A stretch of DNA of 64,000 nucleotides from Galaxea fascicularis (Eukaryota > Cnidaria > Anthozoa > Scleractinia > Euphylliidae). The stretch spans positions 3,343,572-3,407,571 of the forward strand of contig OX419347.1 of the NCBI GenBank assembly GCA_948470475.1, given 5' to 3'. The notes beneath the pieces are model-generated. The model searched no databases and was not told where the DNA came from. It saw only the letters and a list, made by a program, of their open reading frames with translations. Each line of letters begins with the position of its first letter. The first letter of the stretch is position 1. A program made the position numbers and the translations under genes. Below are positions 1-11,810 of this stretch, piece by piece.

Positions 1-116
1 GAATCTTGATTTCAGGTACAATTTACTATTTTTCGTCAAACACCATCACGTGTTTTTGATCATCAATCACATACTCAATCACGTGTAACGTTACTGTTGG
101 TTCCAGTCTTCACAGG

Positions 117-353
117 TCACAAGAAGAACAGCAGCAATGAAGATCCCTTGATAATTTTCAAGCATGTGATATACTGCAAAGACATTAGCTCGTTATTATC
201 TTGAGGATCTCCTTCTAACTGCAGTGGTCGAGTTTCCAGAGCGTCTCCAATAACACGCAATTCTCTTGCAATTTGTTCACACCGTTTCCTCCTGTCTTGG
301 GTAAACTGGTCTTGTGGTCTTGATTTGTTTACTGTTTGAAGTGTGTCGTCCAT
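117..353 (-). CDS. BH3-only-like small protein, copy 1 of 3 (78 aa)
   Basis: The product carries a near-perfect BH3 motif at about residues 25-42: IARELRVIGDAL fits the family pattern of four hydrophobic positions (I28, L32, I35, L39) with the invariant L32, G36 and D37, and resembles the BH3 helix of vertebrate BIM. BH3-only proteins insert this amphipathic helix into the groove of Bcl-2-family proteins to trigger mitochondrial apoptosis; that function is inferred here. The N-terminal part is polar (RPQDQFTQDRRKRCEQ), and residues 61-78 form a hydrophobic C-terminal tail that could anchor in a membrane. The coding exon begins at about 377 after a good 3' splice site (ttatcttttgcag). The in-frame stretch between splice site and ATG is conserved in the two paralogues (K-H/R/N-K...FNM), so coding might start further upstream, but no upstream ATG is supported. 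Downstream paralogues lie at 5225-5437 and 9212-9496. Confidence is high for homology between copies, moderate for BH3 function. Confidence 0.68.
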   Translation of the reverse strand: MDDTLQTVNKSRPQDQFTQDRRKRCEQIARELRVIGDALETRPLQLEGDPQDNNELMSLQYITCLKIIKGSSLLLFFL

Positions 354-2094
354 ATTGAAGATGGCTTCTTTGTGTTTCTGCAAAAGATAAGGCTCGCACA
401 TAAAGTTGAAGAAGAATGATCTTTTGGTAGTTATTTGAAATGAGTGGATTCCGTTTCTCTGGATTTGACCTGGCTGTCTTAGAGCTCAGACCTTCATCAC
501 GAGACATCCATGAGCTTTCAAAAGCTTCGTCTCGTCAGGTCAGATCTTACCACTGAAGTCAAACCGCAACGGCTCCAAACAAGAAGAAAGCGAAATAAAG
601 TACGAAAGAAATAGGGAAGCTTAGTTTGCAGTTCGTAATGGGCAATAAATGTTTTGCGACTCTGGCTTTCAGTATTCACTGCCACAAAATCAAATTTACA
701 GCTATTTAAGTTCCTGGGCACAATGAAGGCACAGTTTTCCCTTTGCTTAGAGACGTTAATTAACCATTTAATCCCCAACATCAACATTTGTGTGTTCCAT
801 GTAGAGAGAATTTGTATTAATGTCAACTCATCTGATCCTTCTTGATAATTTCCTGTATTCTCATGCCCTGTATGGTTGACGAACCATTTTGTTTATTTGT
901 TTATTTTGCCTTTTTTCTTAATATATTTACAAGTTAAAAAAAGTAGAATGTGTGGCAAGGTGACCTCTAGAAACCACCAGGCTTTTAGTTGAGGCCACCT
1001 TGTACATACTGACAATATGTTTGCATAAATGGTACTGCAAGTGAGCGGCCTAGTCAATTCAGTAATTATTTTATTAAAAACTCTAGTAGTTTTTTCTTAA
1101 AGTTAGGAAAACTTGATAGGGAAGTAATCGTAACAGGGAGGGAATTCCATATCTTTGGACCTTGGTAAAGAATTGTAAATTTCTTCATTGATATGGTAAG
1201 GAGAAGTTATAGATGGTAGTCACTAACTGCTTATTGCCGGTTTTCACTGTCACGCCATCATCAAAACCATTCAACAAATAACGTCAAGAATCAAAGAGAT
1301 AAAAGAAGATGAATATTCAAACAGTCTCGCAAAGATTCAGGTCTGTCTGATGTTTCGTGCGGGAGATATTCAAAGAAATGTCCTACTCAAATTTTAAAGC
1401 TTTTGTATTGAGACGCCATGTTTGTGTCCCTCTGAGGGGCACAAATATTGCGGCCGGGAGCTAACAAAGAGATATGTCACCGAGTTTTGCTATAAAAAGC
1501 CCATAGTCGTCTTCTAAGGGCTCATAAACATCTACATGAGTACTATTCTCATTCAAGGACTGATCAGATTACGAAATCTCGGCGGCTAAGTCACTTTTTT
1601 TAACCTACGCGACAGCATTCTCCGCCGGCGGTTTAATATCGTATCACACAAAGCATAGAAATTCAACCTTCACAAGACGAAAAAACCAATCAAACTGAAA
1701 ATTTGTGAAAGGATAAGTCTTCAGCTGTTCTAATTACTAGCTAAACTAAAATCTCAATAGGATTGATAATTCCTTATTTTTTAATTTTGATGACGTCATG
1801 TGAAAACTGAAAATTAAGAAGACCAAGAAGGGTTTCATAAATATGATCTGAAGTTCCTTAATAGGGTTGTTTCATACACCGTAATATTCCCTTTATCGTA
1901 CTAAAAACTCTCAGTGATTCTTAGACATCACTTTACACGGCGTTTGTTTCCAAGCCATCGACTCCTTAATCTTTGAAACCTCCTTTTTAGACTACTCTTG
2001 AACGTCTAGTCGCTTTCAAGAGTAGGTGGTGCTCAGTTGGCCGGTCAAGTCAAAAGATGAAATACTTGTTTTTAGTTTAGCATCACTATCTCAC

Positions 2095-2214
2095 CTTGCT
2101 TTGGTCGTTTTCTCGTTTTTCCAGTTTTCTTTTTTCTGTTTTTGGTTCTCACACAAAAGTCATTAGCTTGTTTTAATTATGTGGTTTCCTACAGGACAAG
2201 TGCTGTATTTTATA
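2095..2214 (-). promoter_or_regulatory. Probable promoter and leader exon of BH3-like gene copy 1
   Basis: On the minus strand a TATA box (TATAAAATA, plus positions 2206-2214) is followed about 110 bp later by a 5' splice donor (AAG|gtgagata, exon end at 2095). This would give a short non-coding first exon of roughly 85 nt spliced over about 1.7 kb to the coding exon at 377. The same TATA sequence and a GTGAG donor recur upstream of copy 2, which is the main evidence. The start site itself is inferred from TATA spacing. Confidence 0.5.
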
Positions 2215-3690
2215 ATAGCAAAACAGGCCAAGACATGACCGTGAAAAAACATCATTTGCTTTATCAGTGAACGTGACACTCCGAAATGCTGTCTGCTACA
2301 GGTTGCGTCTGTCTACAACCGAACCCTACTGCCCTTAACAGCCGAGCGCCGGAAGTTTCCAATTTCAGTGAAGTGATGTTCGGACGATTCTCGGCTATTC
2401 CGACGATTACTTCCCGGCTCTCATTCGTTTTGGATATCACTGAAGTTTGCGGCACATGGCAAACTCAAGCTTCGGTTATGAACCCTTCTTCAGCTTTGAA
2501 TCGTTTGCAACTCACATTAAATCATTATTCATTGTGAATTACCGTGTATGTATGTTAACTTTTGTTTTGGCACGTTAAATTCATATTACGAAAATTAAAC
2601 CAAATGACATCGTATCTTGATTATATCAAACAGCTTAAGTGGTCCGTTTAACGGTACTGCAAATTCTTCATCCTCGTAAAAATGCCATTGCGGGCACGAT
2701 CTTGTCCCAAAAAGCTGATTAAAGGCTAATCCGGCTTATTTATCGCCAGTTGAGCCGGATAAAAAGTTATTTGTGGGTTATGAAGTCGATCCTCGTTTTG
2801 CGATCATCTCTCCAAAGAGATATTTTTCTAACTGAAGTAAAATCACAGTAATAACTGGAACCTCTCACAAGCGACCGTGACCACTACCAGCCGGAGCTGG
2901 TAGTTTGAATTTATGGCATATTTCTATCTCTGCACGAGCGTACATTTCAGTGTTTTTGCAGTCTTGACCCAGCACAGTAGTCGGAAATGTCCCACGCGGA
3001 GATTCTGACTGTGTTTCCCCAAAAAAGACGAATTAACCACAAACCTCTTCTATACATTGAAATTACAGGTATATTAAATGATTGTAATAAAAAAAATACA
3101 TGATTCTATCAACTGAATTTGTGGGCTAACAACAGACAACTTAAAGTATATTTTAATTTTAATTTTTTATTTTCAAGTGTCCACAATTAGAACTGCTTTA
3201 TTTGGTTTACTGAATAGCAAGATGAACAAAAATTGTTTCTCAAAACATTAATTTGGTTTGACAGGTCCAGTGTGGTATCATTCGCAAAATAGAATGATTG
3301 TTACTCGCAAAGGAGCAATGCAAGTCCCTACAGGTGTTTTCAGTTTTAGCAGGAGCCCATAAATTTATGGGCTCCTGGTTTTAGATAGAAACATTTTCAT
3401 GCACGAGAAAATTATTTTTACATCAGATGTTCATTTATTTACCAGATAGGGAAAAACCTAAAATGAAAAAAAAAAGTGAGCTACAATATTCTTTTATAAA
3501 AACGTCTAATTTTGGAGGTTGAACGTTCTTTTTTTTGTTTTGTTTTGCGATTTGAACAAAGTGTTCTTACGTTCATCTTACATGGTATAGTATTTCAGTA
3601 AATCAAAGCGAACCTGACCAGAAAACCGATCAAAGTGCATTGTTTGATGCAATATGTTATTAAGTTGCTTGTCACATGCTTGTGTAACTT

Positions 3691-4105
3691 AGGGCCCGCA
3701 CGCACTAGGATGAAAAGACTTGTCTGGCTGTGACAAAAATCTCGATAAATGTCTCCACCAAATTTTGAATGTGCTAATCACTTACGCACTTAAAAACACC
3801 AAAACACTTGATAACCACAAGTGCAGGCTTCTGCTGAATGTATAGACTCTAAAAAGCGAGATCAAATTTCCTTGATTGACACTGATTTTCAGCCATTTTA
3901 ATGCCTGCAAATTGTAAAATCTCACAGTTTTTACGCTTGACAAAAATTTGTCCTGCTCTGAGGCAGGACGACGGCGCTTCTGAAGTTTGGTACGGCTTGA
4001 CAAAATTTTGGTAGGACGAAAAACGCCGTTCGCACTTGCAGAACGAAACCGATAACAGATATTTTTGCAAATAAACAAAAATTCGCCTATTGCGTACGGG
4101 CCCTT
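3691..4105. mobile_element. MITE with GGGCCCGYACGCA ends (about 415 bp)
   Basis: The left end reads agggcccgcacgcactagg and the right end is its inverted match cctattgcgtacgggccct. The interior is AT-rich and has no credible transposase. A 3-bp TTA flank on both sides may be the target-site duplication. It lies between BH3-like copies 1 and 2. The class is not certain; hAT-like or another DNA transposon is plausible. Confidence 0.65.
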
Positions 4106-4852
4106 ACTCTGATGTCACGAACAAGATCATGTCGTGACAACCAACTCTTGGTAAATATGGCTTTGTAACTCTCAGGCTGGGTATGTTACTATGTTCTTAA
4201 AATTTGGGTTAATCTCAGCCTCTACGTTCTTATAAAAAAATTAAGGTTCTAAAAAAGAGAGTGTACTTTCGGCGCGAAAAAATTATCCACCACTCGATGG
4301 AAATAGAAGTTGAAAAAAAAAGTGTTCCTCGCAGTGGGAATACTTCTCAGTTGAATTTGCTAAGATGCGATAACAACCCGAACTCATCTCGAACATAGTT
4401 CGACTCCGAGACTCATACTTAGTTCTCCTCGGTTGTCTTTTTGATCAATGGGATCAAGGTACAGTCAGACCAAGGACATTATTCTTTGGTGATTATTTCC
4501 TCTATTTTCAGCCCTGTGTGCGCGATCGTGTACTCACATTCGGGTCACATTGTAAGGAGAAATTATATGCTGGTCACTGTTAGGGTTGAAAGGGTCAAAC
4601 AGACGAGTTTTGCCGAGTCAGGATAGTCTTATCGCACAACGGAGGACAGATGAGGCTTCAGTATTATCGTGTCCTTTATTAAAGCATCATGCTACACTCA
4701 GCTAGAAAAATTATTTTGATTATAGCAATAATAACAATCGTCGTTTGATTATCTAAAGTTGGAACTCCTTTTAGGTTAAACTGTGGCATTCAATGACGCA
4801 TGTTTTAGAAACAAACGTTTAAATACGCAGTCATCGGATCAATGTCGGTCTA

Positions 4853-4957
4853 GTATCAGAGCAACTACACACCCCTAACCCAACATTAACACTAACTTAT
4901 TAACTTATTATAACTTGTTGGGTTAGGGGAAGGGTGGGTGCGCAGTTGCCCAGATAC
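4853..4957. repeat. Short inverted-repeat element (about 105 bp)
   Basis: The arms gtatcagagcaactacacac / cccctaacccaac (left) match the reverse complement of gttgggttagggg / gcgcagttgcccagatac (right), with an AT-rich loop. It looks like a small MITE. No gene is seen in the surrounding 2.5-5.2 kb apart from this and the MITE at 3691. Confidence 0.55.
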
Positions 4958-5224
4958 AGGAGCCCTTGAACTGCATCAATGCTGTCCGAGTTGACGGTGA
5001 CACCATGCTTTCTTCACGTGTTCACGTACGCAATCACATCTCCAATACTACGCTTAGCGGCAAAGTTGAAGGTCACGAGAAGACACAAATCACGTATAAT
5101 CATCTATATCAGGTGTTCAGAATTTAACCTCTTTTTGAACAAACGTTTAATGAATGGTAGATTGTTGATTCCAGTCATTTTTCACGAGTTCCCCACATGT
5201 CCAACGTTACTCTCAGTTCCATCA

Positions 5225-5437
5225 TTACAGGCATATGACATATTGCAGATAAATGCGCTTGTTATTGTATTCATGGACGGTTTCCAAATGAAGCCTGCTG
5301 TTTAAACGTGTATCGAGAGCGTCTCCAATGACACGCAGCTCTCTTGCAACCTGTTCACACCTTTTGCGCATGTCTTGGGTAAACTGGTCTTGTTGCCTTG
5401 CTGTGTTTACTATTCCACGAGTATCCTTGGCAGACAT
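5225..5437 (-). CDS. BH3-only-like small protein, copy 2 of 3 (70 aa)
   Basis: Paralogue of copy 1. The segment QQDQFTQDMRKRCEQ followed by VARELRVIGDAL (residues 30-41) is nearly identical to copy 1, including the BH3 core L34, G38 and D39. The coding exon starts at 5461 just after the splice acceptor ctttcttcaacag, and the chosen ATG aligns with the methionine shared by all copies. Unlike its siblings, this copy stops after LQYVICL: where copy 1 continues through TGC TTG AAA, here the sequence is TGC CTG TAA, so the hydrophobic C-terminal tail is absent. The stop codon also lies in the context CTgtaatg, so a splice donor could in principle replace it. It may be a soluble BH3-only protein or a tail-truncated paralogue. 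The pro-apoptotic role is inferred from the motif alone. Confidence 0.66.
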   Translation of the reverse strand: MSAKDTRGIVNTARQQDQFTQDMRKRCEQVARELRVIGDALDTRLNSRLHLETVHEYNNKRIYLQYVICL

Positions 5438-6495
5438 ATTGAAGTTGGTTCTTTTTCGTTTCTGTTGAAGAAAGACTTACACGTCAGTGCACATTCAAGA
5501 AAGAGTTTTCTTTTAATATTCACCCTTAAAAATGGTGGATTCCACTTCTCCCGTTTATCAGCATGCGAGTTAATGTAGTTAGAACTGGACGTGGCTGAAA
5601 CTAAATGGATTGCTTTGAGCTCACACCTGCGGGCTCTCACTGGTTCACTTTATCACGAGACTCCCATGACTCAGTGAAAGAGCCTAAAATTTTCTTAGTT
5701 AGCTCAGATTTATTCTCGGCTTACCAAGCAAACAAAAAACGGCTCGAAAACAACAGTACGATTTAGGAAGGCATATACCTTTGGAATTTAGCTCTTGAGC
5801 GCTGTTTGACATTAGAACAAATGGCTACGAAAAGCATAAGGAGCTAGTGCGACCAAACAGTGTTTCCTTCTCAGTTACCTTCACAAAACAAATTAAACCA
5901 GATGAGAAAAGATAACATAAGAAAAAGAGAGGATTTAAGTTTAAGACTGGGTTGTTTTGACTCTTAATAAATATTGAGGCTCAATTTAAAATAGTGGTCT
6001 ACTTTGATTTCCGATTCATCAGGAAGTAGAAGAAGGCTCGACTGTCTTCGCTAATTAGCTCAACTTTCGTTAGTTCTTGGCTTATGGGTAAAATTCCGTT
6101 TAGTCGTACAAAGTTAGCCATATGTCGTCAACGTTGTAAAGACATCTCTTGAGACGCGAAGAGGATGCGTACGCGTACGCCGCGGATGTTTTTCCGTCAA
6201 CAATAACTGTAAATAAAGTGCCTAAGTGCTTTTTACAATAGTTCCTCTCGACCTATTAAGTGTTCAGTCAAGAAGAACCAGTAAGGAGGTGAATGGCAAA
6301 AGTCGGAGCCACGTTTAGAAGTTCTTGGCTCTGATGAAATCCAGTCTTGGGCGGTGAAGTTTGATTAGATTCAATTAGTGATAACTTAATATTATATCGG
6401 TATTCTAGAGGAAATCCCTCGATGAGCAAAGTATTCGTATAAACATTTGCACAGTTTGAAATTAATTAAGTGGTTTTTAGTAAAAACAATCTCAC

Positions 6496-6589
6496 CTTTT
6501 TTTTCCTGCTTTTTGTTTCAACACAGCTCGAACGTCTGTCTGGTGTGTGGTTTTCTTTCAGTCAAAAGATCAAGTCACGTTATTTTATA
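6496..6589 (-). promoter_or_regulatory. Probable promoter and leader exon of BH3-like gene copy 2
   Basis: The minus strand shows TATAAAATA (plus 6581-6589) and a splice donor AAG|gtgagatt with exon end at 6496, 85-93 bp downstream. The arrangement and flanking sequence (for example the shared minus-strand words gtcatgt.ttggcct upstream of the TATA) match copy 1. The leader would be spliced over about 1 kb to the coding exon at 5461. Confidence 0.5.
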
Positions 6590-9211
6590 AAAACAAAGAG
6601 GCCAATACATGACCTTGATAATCAACGCGTGCCAAGGTCACTGGCGTCATTAAGAAACAATTAATACAAACGAAGTACCCTAAGTTCTGACTGCAGCCAC
6701 TTGCTTACTCAAGCTTCCTTGTTTACTGAAATAGAAACACTTTAGGTTGGGACCAAACCCTTAAGGTTACGTAGAATGACATTGGGGGAGAGTATTAAAG
6801 AGGAAATTCCGAGTAGAGGAAAGTTCGGAAAATTCTCGGTAATTCCAACGATTAGTTCCTGTCACACAAATCGAGAACCAATTTCAACTTTGTTTTAAAT
6901 TAATTTAAGTGCCACGTACTACATAATGATTTATAATGTATGAAGTAAATCACGCTGAAAACTTCGATACTGTCATAAAAGTTTGTAAACTTCTCTCCAC
7001 TTTTTGCACTTGCTTACCATTACTATAGCTGTTTACACTAAGTATGATTTGTTTATTTATTCCCTTGAGTTCTACTGTACTTGATCCACAATCCCAAATG
7101 GATGAAGAGTCCAAAAGGTATTTTGTTCCTCAATCCATGTAGGCAGTTTGTTGTTTTGACTTTCCGCAGCCATTACGTTTTGAAAAAAATACTAATATAA
7201 GCCGTTATTACTCTAATAAAAGCCGAGATTGTATATTCTTAAAAGAACCGAAGACCCGGTCTATTTGCCAAAGAGTTCTTTCGACGACATTTAGTTGAAA
7301 TCAGTTCTTACAAGTTTACTGCAAGTTTCTCAAGTTGTTAATACTTCCAGTAGAATCTTAATTACGTCTTTGGTAAGTTAATCAGGATGGGACCAATTAC
7401 ATTCATCCCCCGTATCTTTCCAAAAATTTCTCCTTTCGCAATTTCCGTTAACACTGGTTAATTGGCTATAAAAAGATTGACCTCTTTTTTTCTGCGTATA
7501 CCAGCAGTTTTCGTATGCTATTAATACAGCAGACATGGACCTTAAATCATACTCGTTCCACGTGAGAAGTGCTATTCAGACACCCAAATAATCCCCTGCC
7601 GTAAATAACAGTCAAGTTGGTCCGCAATTTATCCCTTACTGCAAATTAACTTCAAGTTGGACGGCAGGATGAACCAACGGGTCGCAGTGATGATAACTCA
7701 AAAATCATCGCCTCCACAAACACGAGAGAAGGGAAGTAGAAATGAGTCTGAAACCTGAACAGCGCACTTAAAGTTGTTATGAAGTTTTTATTTATCTCAA
7801 TAGCGGAAGAAATTTTAAGATGACTTTTAAGTGCATGCTAAATAAACAACACATATTTTTACCTAATACATAATCACTGGGGATCTTCCTTGAAAAGGTC
7901 AGTAGAGCCTACCACAGGAACCCAGGGTTGAATTTAGTAATTGCAATTACAGTGATGGATGAATAAGTCTAATTAAATGATTGCTTTAAAATCATTGTTA
8001 AGCCTAATGTCTCACCAATTAATTTCGTGATACGTTTTACCAACAGTGCTAAAAGGCCTATAAAAAGTTAATGGTCCAATCAAGAAAAATTTACCAGAAA
8101 ATATATTTCTAAAAGGGAAACAAATTCAACCTCAACCCAATCATGTCATGGCATAACATAAAATAACCAATTTGACCCAAATCGAAAATCTTGTCTGAAA
8201 ATGAAAACTAGTATCACAAGTACACTGACAAACATGAAGCAGTATCAAGCTGGTATACTGACACAAGCAAATGTAAACTAATTAAATATTTCTCGAAAGG
8301 TTTCATAACACTGAAATCTAGAATACCTCAACACCTTTTTAAAAGAGATATACTTAATATATACTGTCATTGACCCTCGCACGCAGCGTTTGACTCATAA
8401 TACCCCGCTCCACGCGCTAAAAATGATTGTGGGCACCCTGTGATTTCCACGAGTTGTCTGCTATCTAGCGAAGCTGTTATTTCTGTCCGCACTCAATTGT
8501 CTTGATCACCCCTATTTTAGGACTAGATTGTATAGGCTTTCAGCACAATACAAAATGCTACAGTCAGATACGCATGAGTTGAATGCTTTGCAAGTTTGCT
8601 CTTCGACAGTACAAGGCTACCGTTAAGATAGTTGCGCTTTGTTTAAAAATGTAGACACTATTTCCGGCTTCCTCGTGTTTTGTATGAATTCAAAAACCGG
8701 ATAGCCGCAGTGATGTCATGGCTATCAGGAGTGTTGGTCAAGTGCAGCGTTTTTCGAATACGTGACTCGTACCTGGCAAACGGCCACGTGTGAAGACGGT
8801 GACCTATCGATCAACAGTCTAATAGACATGCGTAGTATCCTAGCAACGACAATTCCATTGGTTGCCATTAGAAACAGTACAAATCTTTTGTAACTGAGGC
8901 GTGATGAAATAAGAAATTTCAGTTCACATTTTATGCGAACTTAATATATTAATTTAACTCATCGTTCTTAACAATATTATATTCCGTTGTTAATTAGTAT
9001 AACTGTATCTCCTTCAATCGTTTCCTTTTTTCCACACTGAATTTCTTGGACATACAGTTGTGGCAGAGTTTTTCATCTGTTAGATATATACTTGAAAATT
9101 CACATTTAGCTGTTCTAGGTTTAAAAATACTCATGCGTGTTTCGCATATTCTTTGCCATTTTTGAGAGCGTTGTTAATCAACCCATTAGTTTTCAGTTCT
9201 GGTGTTTCAGC
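6590..9211. other. Intergenic stretch between BH3-like copies 2 and 3, no gene seen
   Basis: AT-rich sequence without open frames that look coding, splice-site-supported exons or strong repeats. Some similarity to the 2.3-3 kb region is visible by eye, as expected for an old tandem duplication. Confidence 0.4.
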
Positions 9212-9496
9212 TCACGAGATCTTGGCGGAGTGCAGAATCAAAATAAACCATTTCTGAAGTAAAAGTTCTTTGATAATAACCCAGCTAGAGACGTTTTCCA
9301 GGTTGACTCTGTGGTTATTTTCGTGCTGAGCTTGTTCCATGCGTAGAGCGCGTTGAGGGTGGAAGCGAGATTCGAGAGCGTCACCAACAGTACGCAACTG
9401 TATTGCAACGTGTCCACATTGCAAACTCATGTCTTGGGGAGGCTGGTTCTGTTGTTTTGATTTGCTTGTCCTGTCAGATGCGTCTTTGGACATCAT
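9212..9496 (-). CDS. BH3-only-like small protein, copy 3 of 3 (94 aa, most diverged)
   Basis: Third paralogue. QQNQPPQDMSLQCGH precedes VAIQLRTVGDAL (residues 30-41), which keeps the BH3 pattern (V30, L34, V37, G38, D39, L41) but replaces the RE of the other copies with IQ and changes I37 to V. The exon starts at 9520 after the acceptor tttatttacag; the in-frame residues RNKETSFN before the ATG match copies 1 and 2. Two consecutive ATGs are present, and the first (9496) was taken. Residues about 69-88 (WVIIKELLLQKWFILIL) form a hydrophobic C-terminal segment, alignable with the copy 1 tail and absent from copy 2. Expected role: binding Bcl-2-family proteins at the mitochondrial membrane, inferred from motif and tail only. 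Confidence 0.62.
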   Translation of the reverse strand: MMSKDASDRTSKSKQQNQPPQDMSLQCGHVAIQLRTVGDALESRFHPQRALRMEQAQHENNHRVNLENVSSWVIIKELLLQKWFILILHSAKIS

Positions 9497-10128
9497 GTTG
9501 AAGCTCGTTTCTTTGTTTCTCTGTAAATAAATGACTCGCACCTCAGAGTAGTTTCAGCAAGAGTTATTTTCTAGCATATATATATATATTCTGTAACTCT
9601 CGTCTGAACAACGTGCTTGAATTAACGCACCAGCCAAATCACGTCATGTGACTCTCACGCTGACTCAAGACCTTGAACTCTTTGTCATCTGTTCTTTATA
9701 GCGATAACAACCTGCTAAAATCTCTCCTGATTTTGCGACACAAAACAGTTTTTTAGAGCAAAATGGCTAGTGAACCATAACCCAAGACGTGGCATATTAC
9801 TTTATAGCTGCTTCTAGATAGTAAGTGACTACCCGTGAGACTCGCGAAAGTTTTCAAAACATTCGGCGTTTCTTCGGTCGCTTTGCCGAGCGCGGGAAAT
9901 AACTTAAGTGCTTCAAAAATGTCACGAGGTACTAATATGCTTTTGATTGGATACCCAACCCTCGCGAAATAAATGATGTTTCTGATGTTAGAATTTCGAT
10001 TTTACCTGACCTACCGGGTCTTCTTCTCACACAAGCCCAAAGACAGGTTTTCTTTGTCTTAACTCAACTTTTCGCGTTCAACGAAAAACTGAAAAAATAA
10101 CTATCTTTTAGTTGCATACTAAACTCAC

Positions 10129-10290
10129 CTTTTTGTTTTTCAGTTGAAATACAGTTAAAAAGTTTTTCAGGAGAGCAGCTTCTCTGAAGTCGTTGCGTGC
10201 ATTTAGCAAAATGGTGATTGTCTAAGCAAACCGTGGTAATTATTTAACGACACCGACAGGGTGCCAAGGTCGCGACGTCATTCACTAAGA
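10129..10290 (-). promoter_or_regulatory. Probable leader exon and promoter region of BH3-like copy 3
   Basis: On the minus strand a donor AAG|gtgagttt ends an exon at 10129, in the position equivalent to the leader donors of copies 1 and 2. Upstream, the words tgacgtcgcgaccttggcac correspond to tgacgccagtgaccttggca of copy 2. The TATA box is degenerate here (ttaaataat), so this copy may be weakly expressed or differently started. Confidence 0.38.
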
Positions 10291-10299
10291 ATCATCTCG

Positions 10300-11810
10300 A
10301 ATCTGAAGCAACTTCCTGTTTGCGGTTGCGGATTACTTGTCTTTGAGGACAAACCCTAAACAATGGAGCTACTGAGCAGTACCTTCCTGTGGTGCTGTTT
10401 ATTATGCTGGTACAAGGGGTGGTTCTACGTTTTGAGTCTGTGGATGAAATCCTAAAGTATGAGCAGTACGTGACTTTCTTGTGTCAGTTGTTTCGTACTT
10501 AATTTTGAGTCCAGAAAACGCCGATCCTAACATTTGACAATTCAAATGTGAAATCAACTTAACAGTGACTTTTGAACAGTATTTTCTTGTGATGTTGTTT
10601 ATCAATCCATGTATCGCTGATCTATGTCGCTGAAAATCAGAAGTAAAAATCATTTTGGGCGCACCTCAAAACACACATTGCCTGTTGTGCCATATCGTGC
10701 ATGTTTGTCTGCCGAAGCACAACAAATATTTGTATGCACGTCAAAACAAGTCGACAGACTTGTTTCACGTCATTACAAAGTGCCGCCCATTTAACAACTT
10801 TCAAACCGGAACTCTCAGTCAACGCGAGAAGCTTTTAACTAGGTAGCGAGCCAGCTCAGCCTGTTTAGTTGAGGAGAGTTTTCGTGATGTTTTAGGATAC
10901 TCGATTTTCGCGAGTGGTGTTTGAGGAACCGGCGTTGTCTTAATTAAAAAGCCAAAAATTGAGTAAATAAACTTCAATTCCTTTTCAATCAGGAACGCAC
11001 GAAAGTTCCGGGCTATCTACAAATTTGCAAACGGCAGACATAAAATAATTCATCGGTGGCTAAAATGATGGACACACAAAATATATTGAGGATTTTTGGC
11101 ATAAAATAACATTTCAAACAGATGAATTTGTGTCTGAAATAATGTTTACATCACTAAAATCCGTTAGCAAAGAAGAAATGGGACCCTAAGTAATTTTCAC
11201 CTTCTCTAGTTGAATTGCGTAATTATCTTTACGGATGCCAAACGTTCAGCTAATTTTTCAAGTTGCTCAGTGGACTAAAAAATAAAAATAGCGTGAGAAA
11301 GGCCTTTAAAACGTATGACGAGTTGTGACAAATGTTTTCCTCTGTTTGTCAACAACTAGCAACGAAACAAAAACGCGAAAAAGGCACAAAAAAAAAAAAC
11401 CCGTAGACACTGACTAGAAACGTTTACCAGTTGAATGTTGCTTTGCGTTAGTGTTTTTGCCAAGTTGTTTGCCAAATTAATACTGGAAACTGAAACCTGG
11501 CTTATTTTCCACTTTCTGTTTACCATAGCTCCAAAGTTGCGGTTGACAGCTTAAAAGATGTCTATGAATAATTTCTTTAACTCCCTCTGTCCGCCATTTT
11601 GTGAACGTGATATTATGTATAATTAAAGTTGCGTTTATTTGGTTTACAGTTCAACACCTGCTGGTGTCACATTGTCTTCTTTGTTTCATCTCGACCTTGA
11701 CTTAAAAAATTGGGGTAGCCCCGGGTTAAACCTCCTGTCAAGAATTTAAAACAAGTCGCCGCCACCATGTTCATTTTCATATTGTCATGCAAATTAGCCA
11801 TGTGGGGTAA
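10300..11810. other. Region without a recognised gene
   Basis: Only short chance reading frames. No splice-supported coding exon, RNA gene or clear repeat was recognised in this stretch. Confidence 0.35.

Noticed and set aside
1488..1498. Plus-strand TATA boxes (1489, 7467, 8059)
   Set aside because: tataaaaag words on the plus strand have no plus-strand gene downstream; probably chance in AT-rich DNA.
2286..2537. 83-codon plus-strand frame upstream of the BH3-like copy 1 promoter
   Set aside because: No homology, no splice support and no equivalent at the paralogous positions near 6.7 and 10.3 kb.
3782..4078. 98-codon minus-strand frame
   Set aside because: Lies entirely inside the GGGCCCG-ended MITE, which has no coding function.
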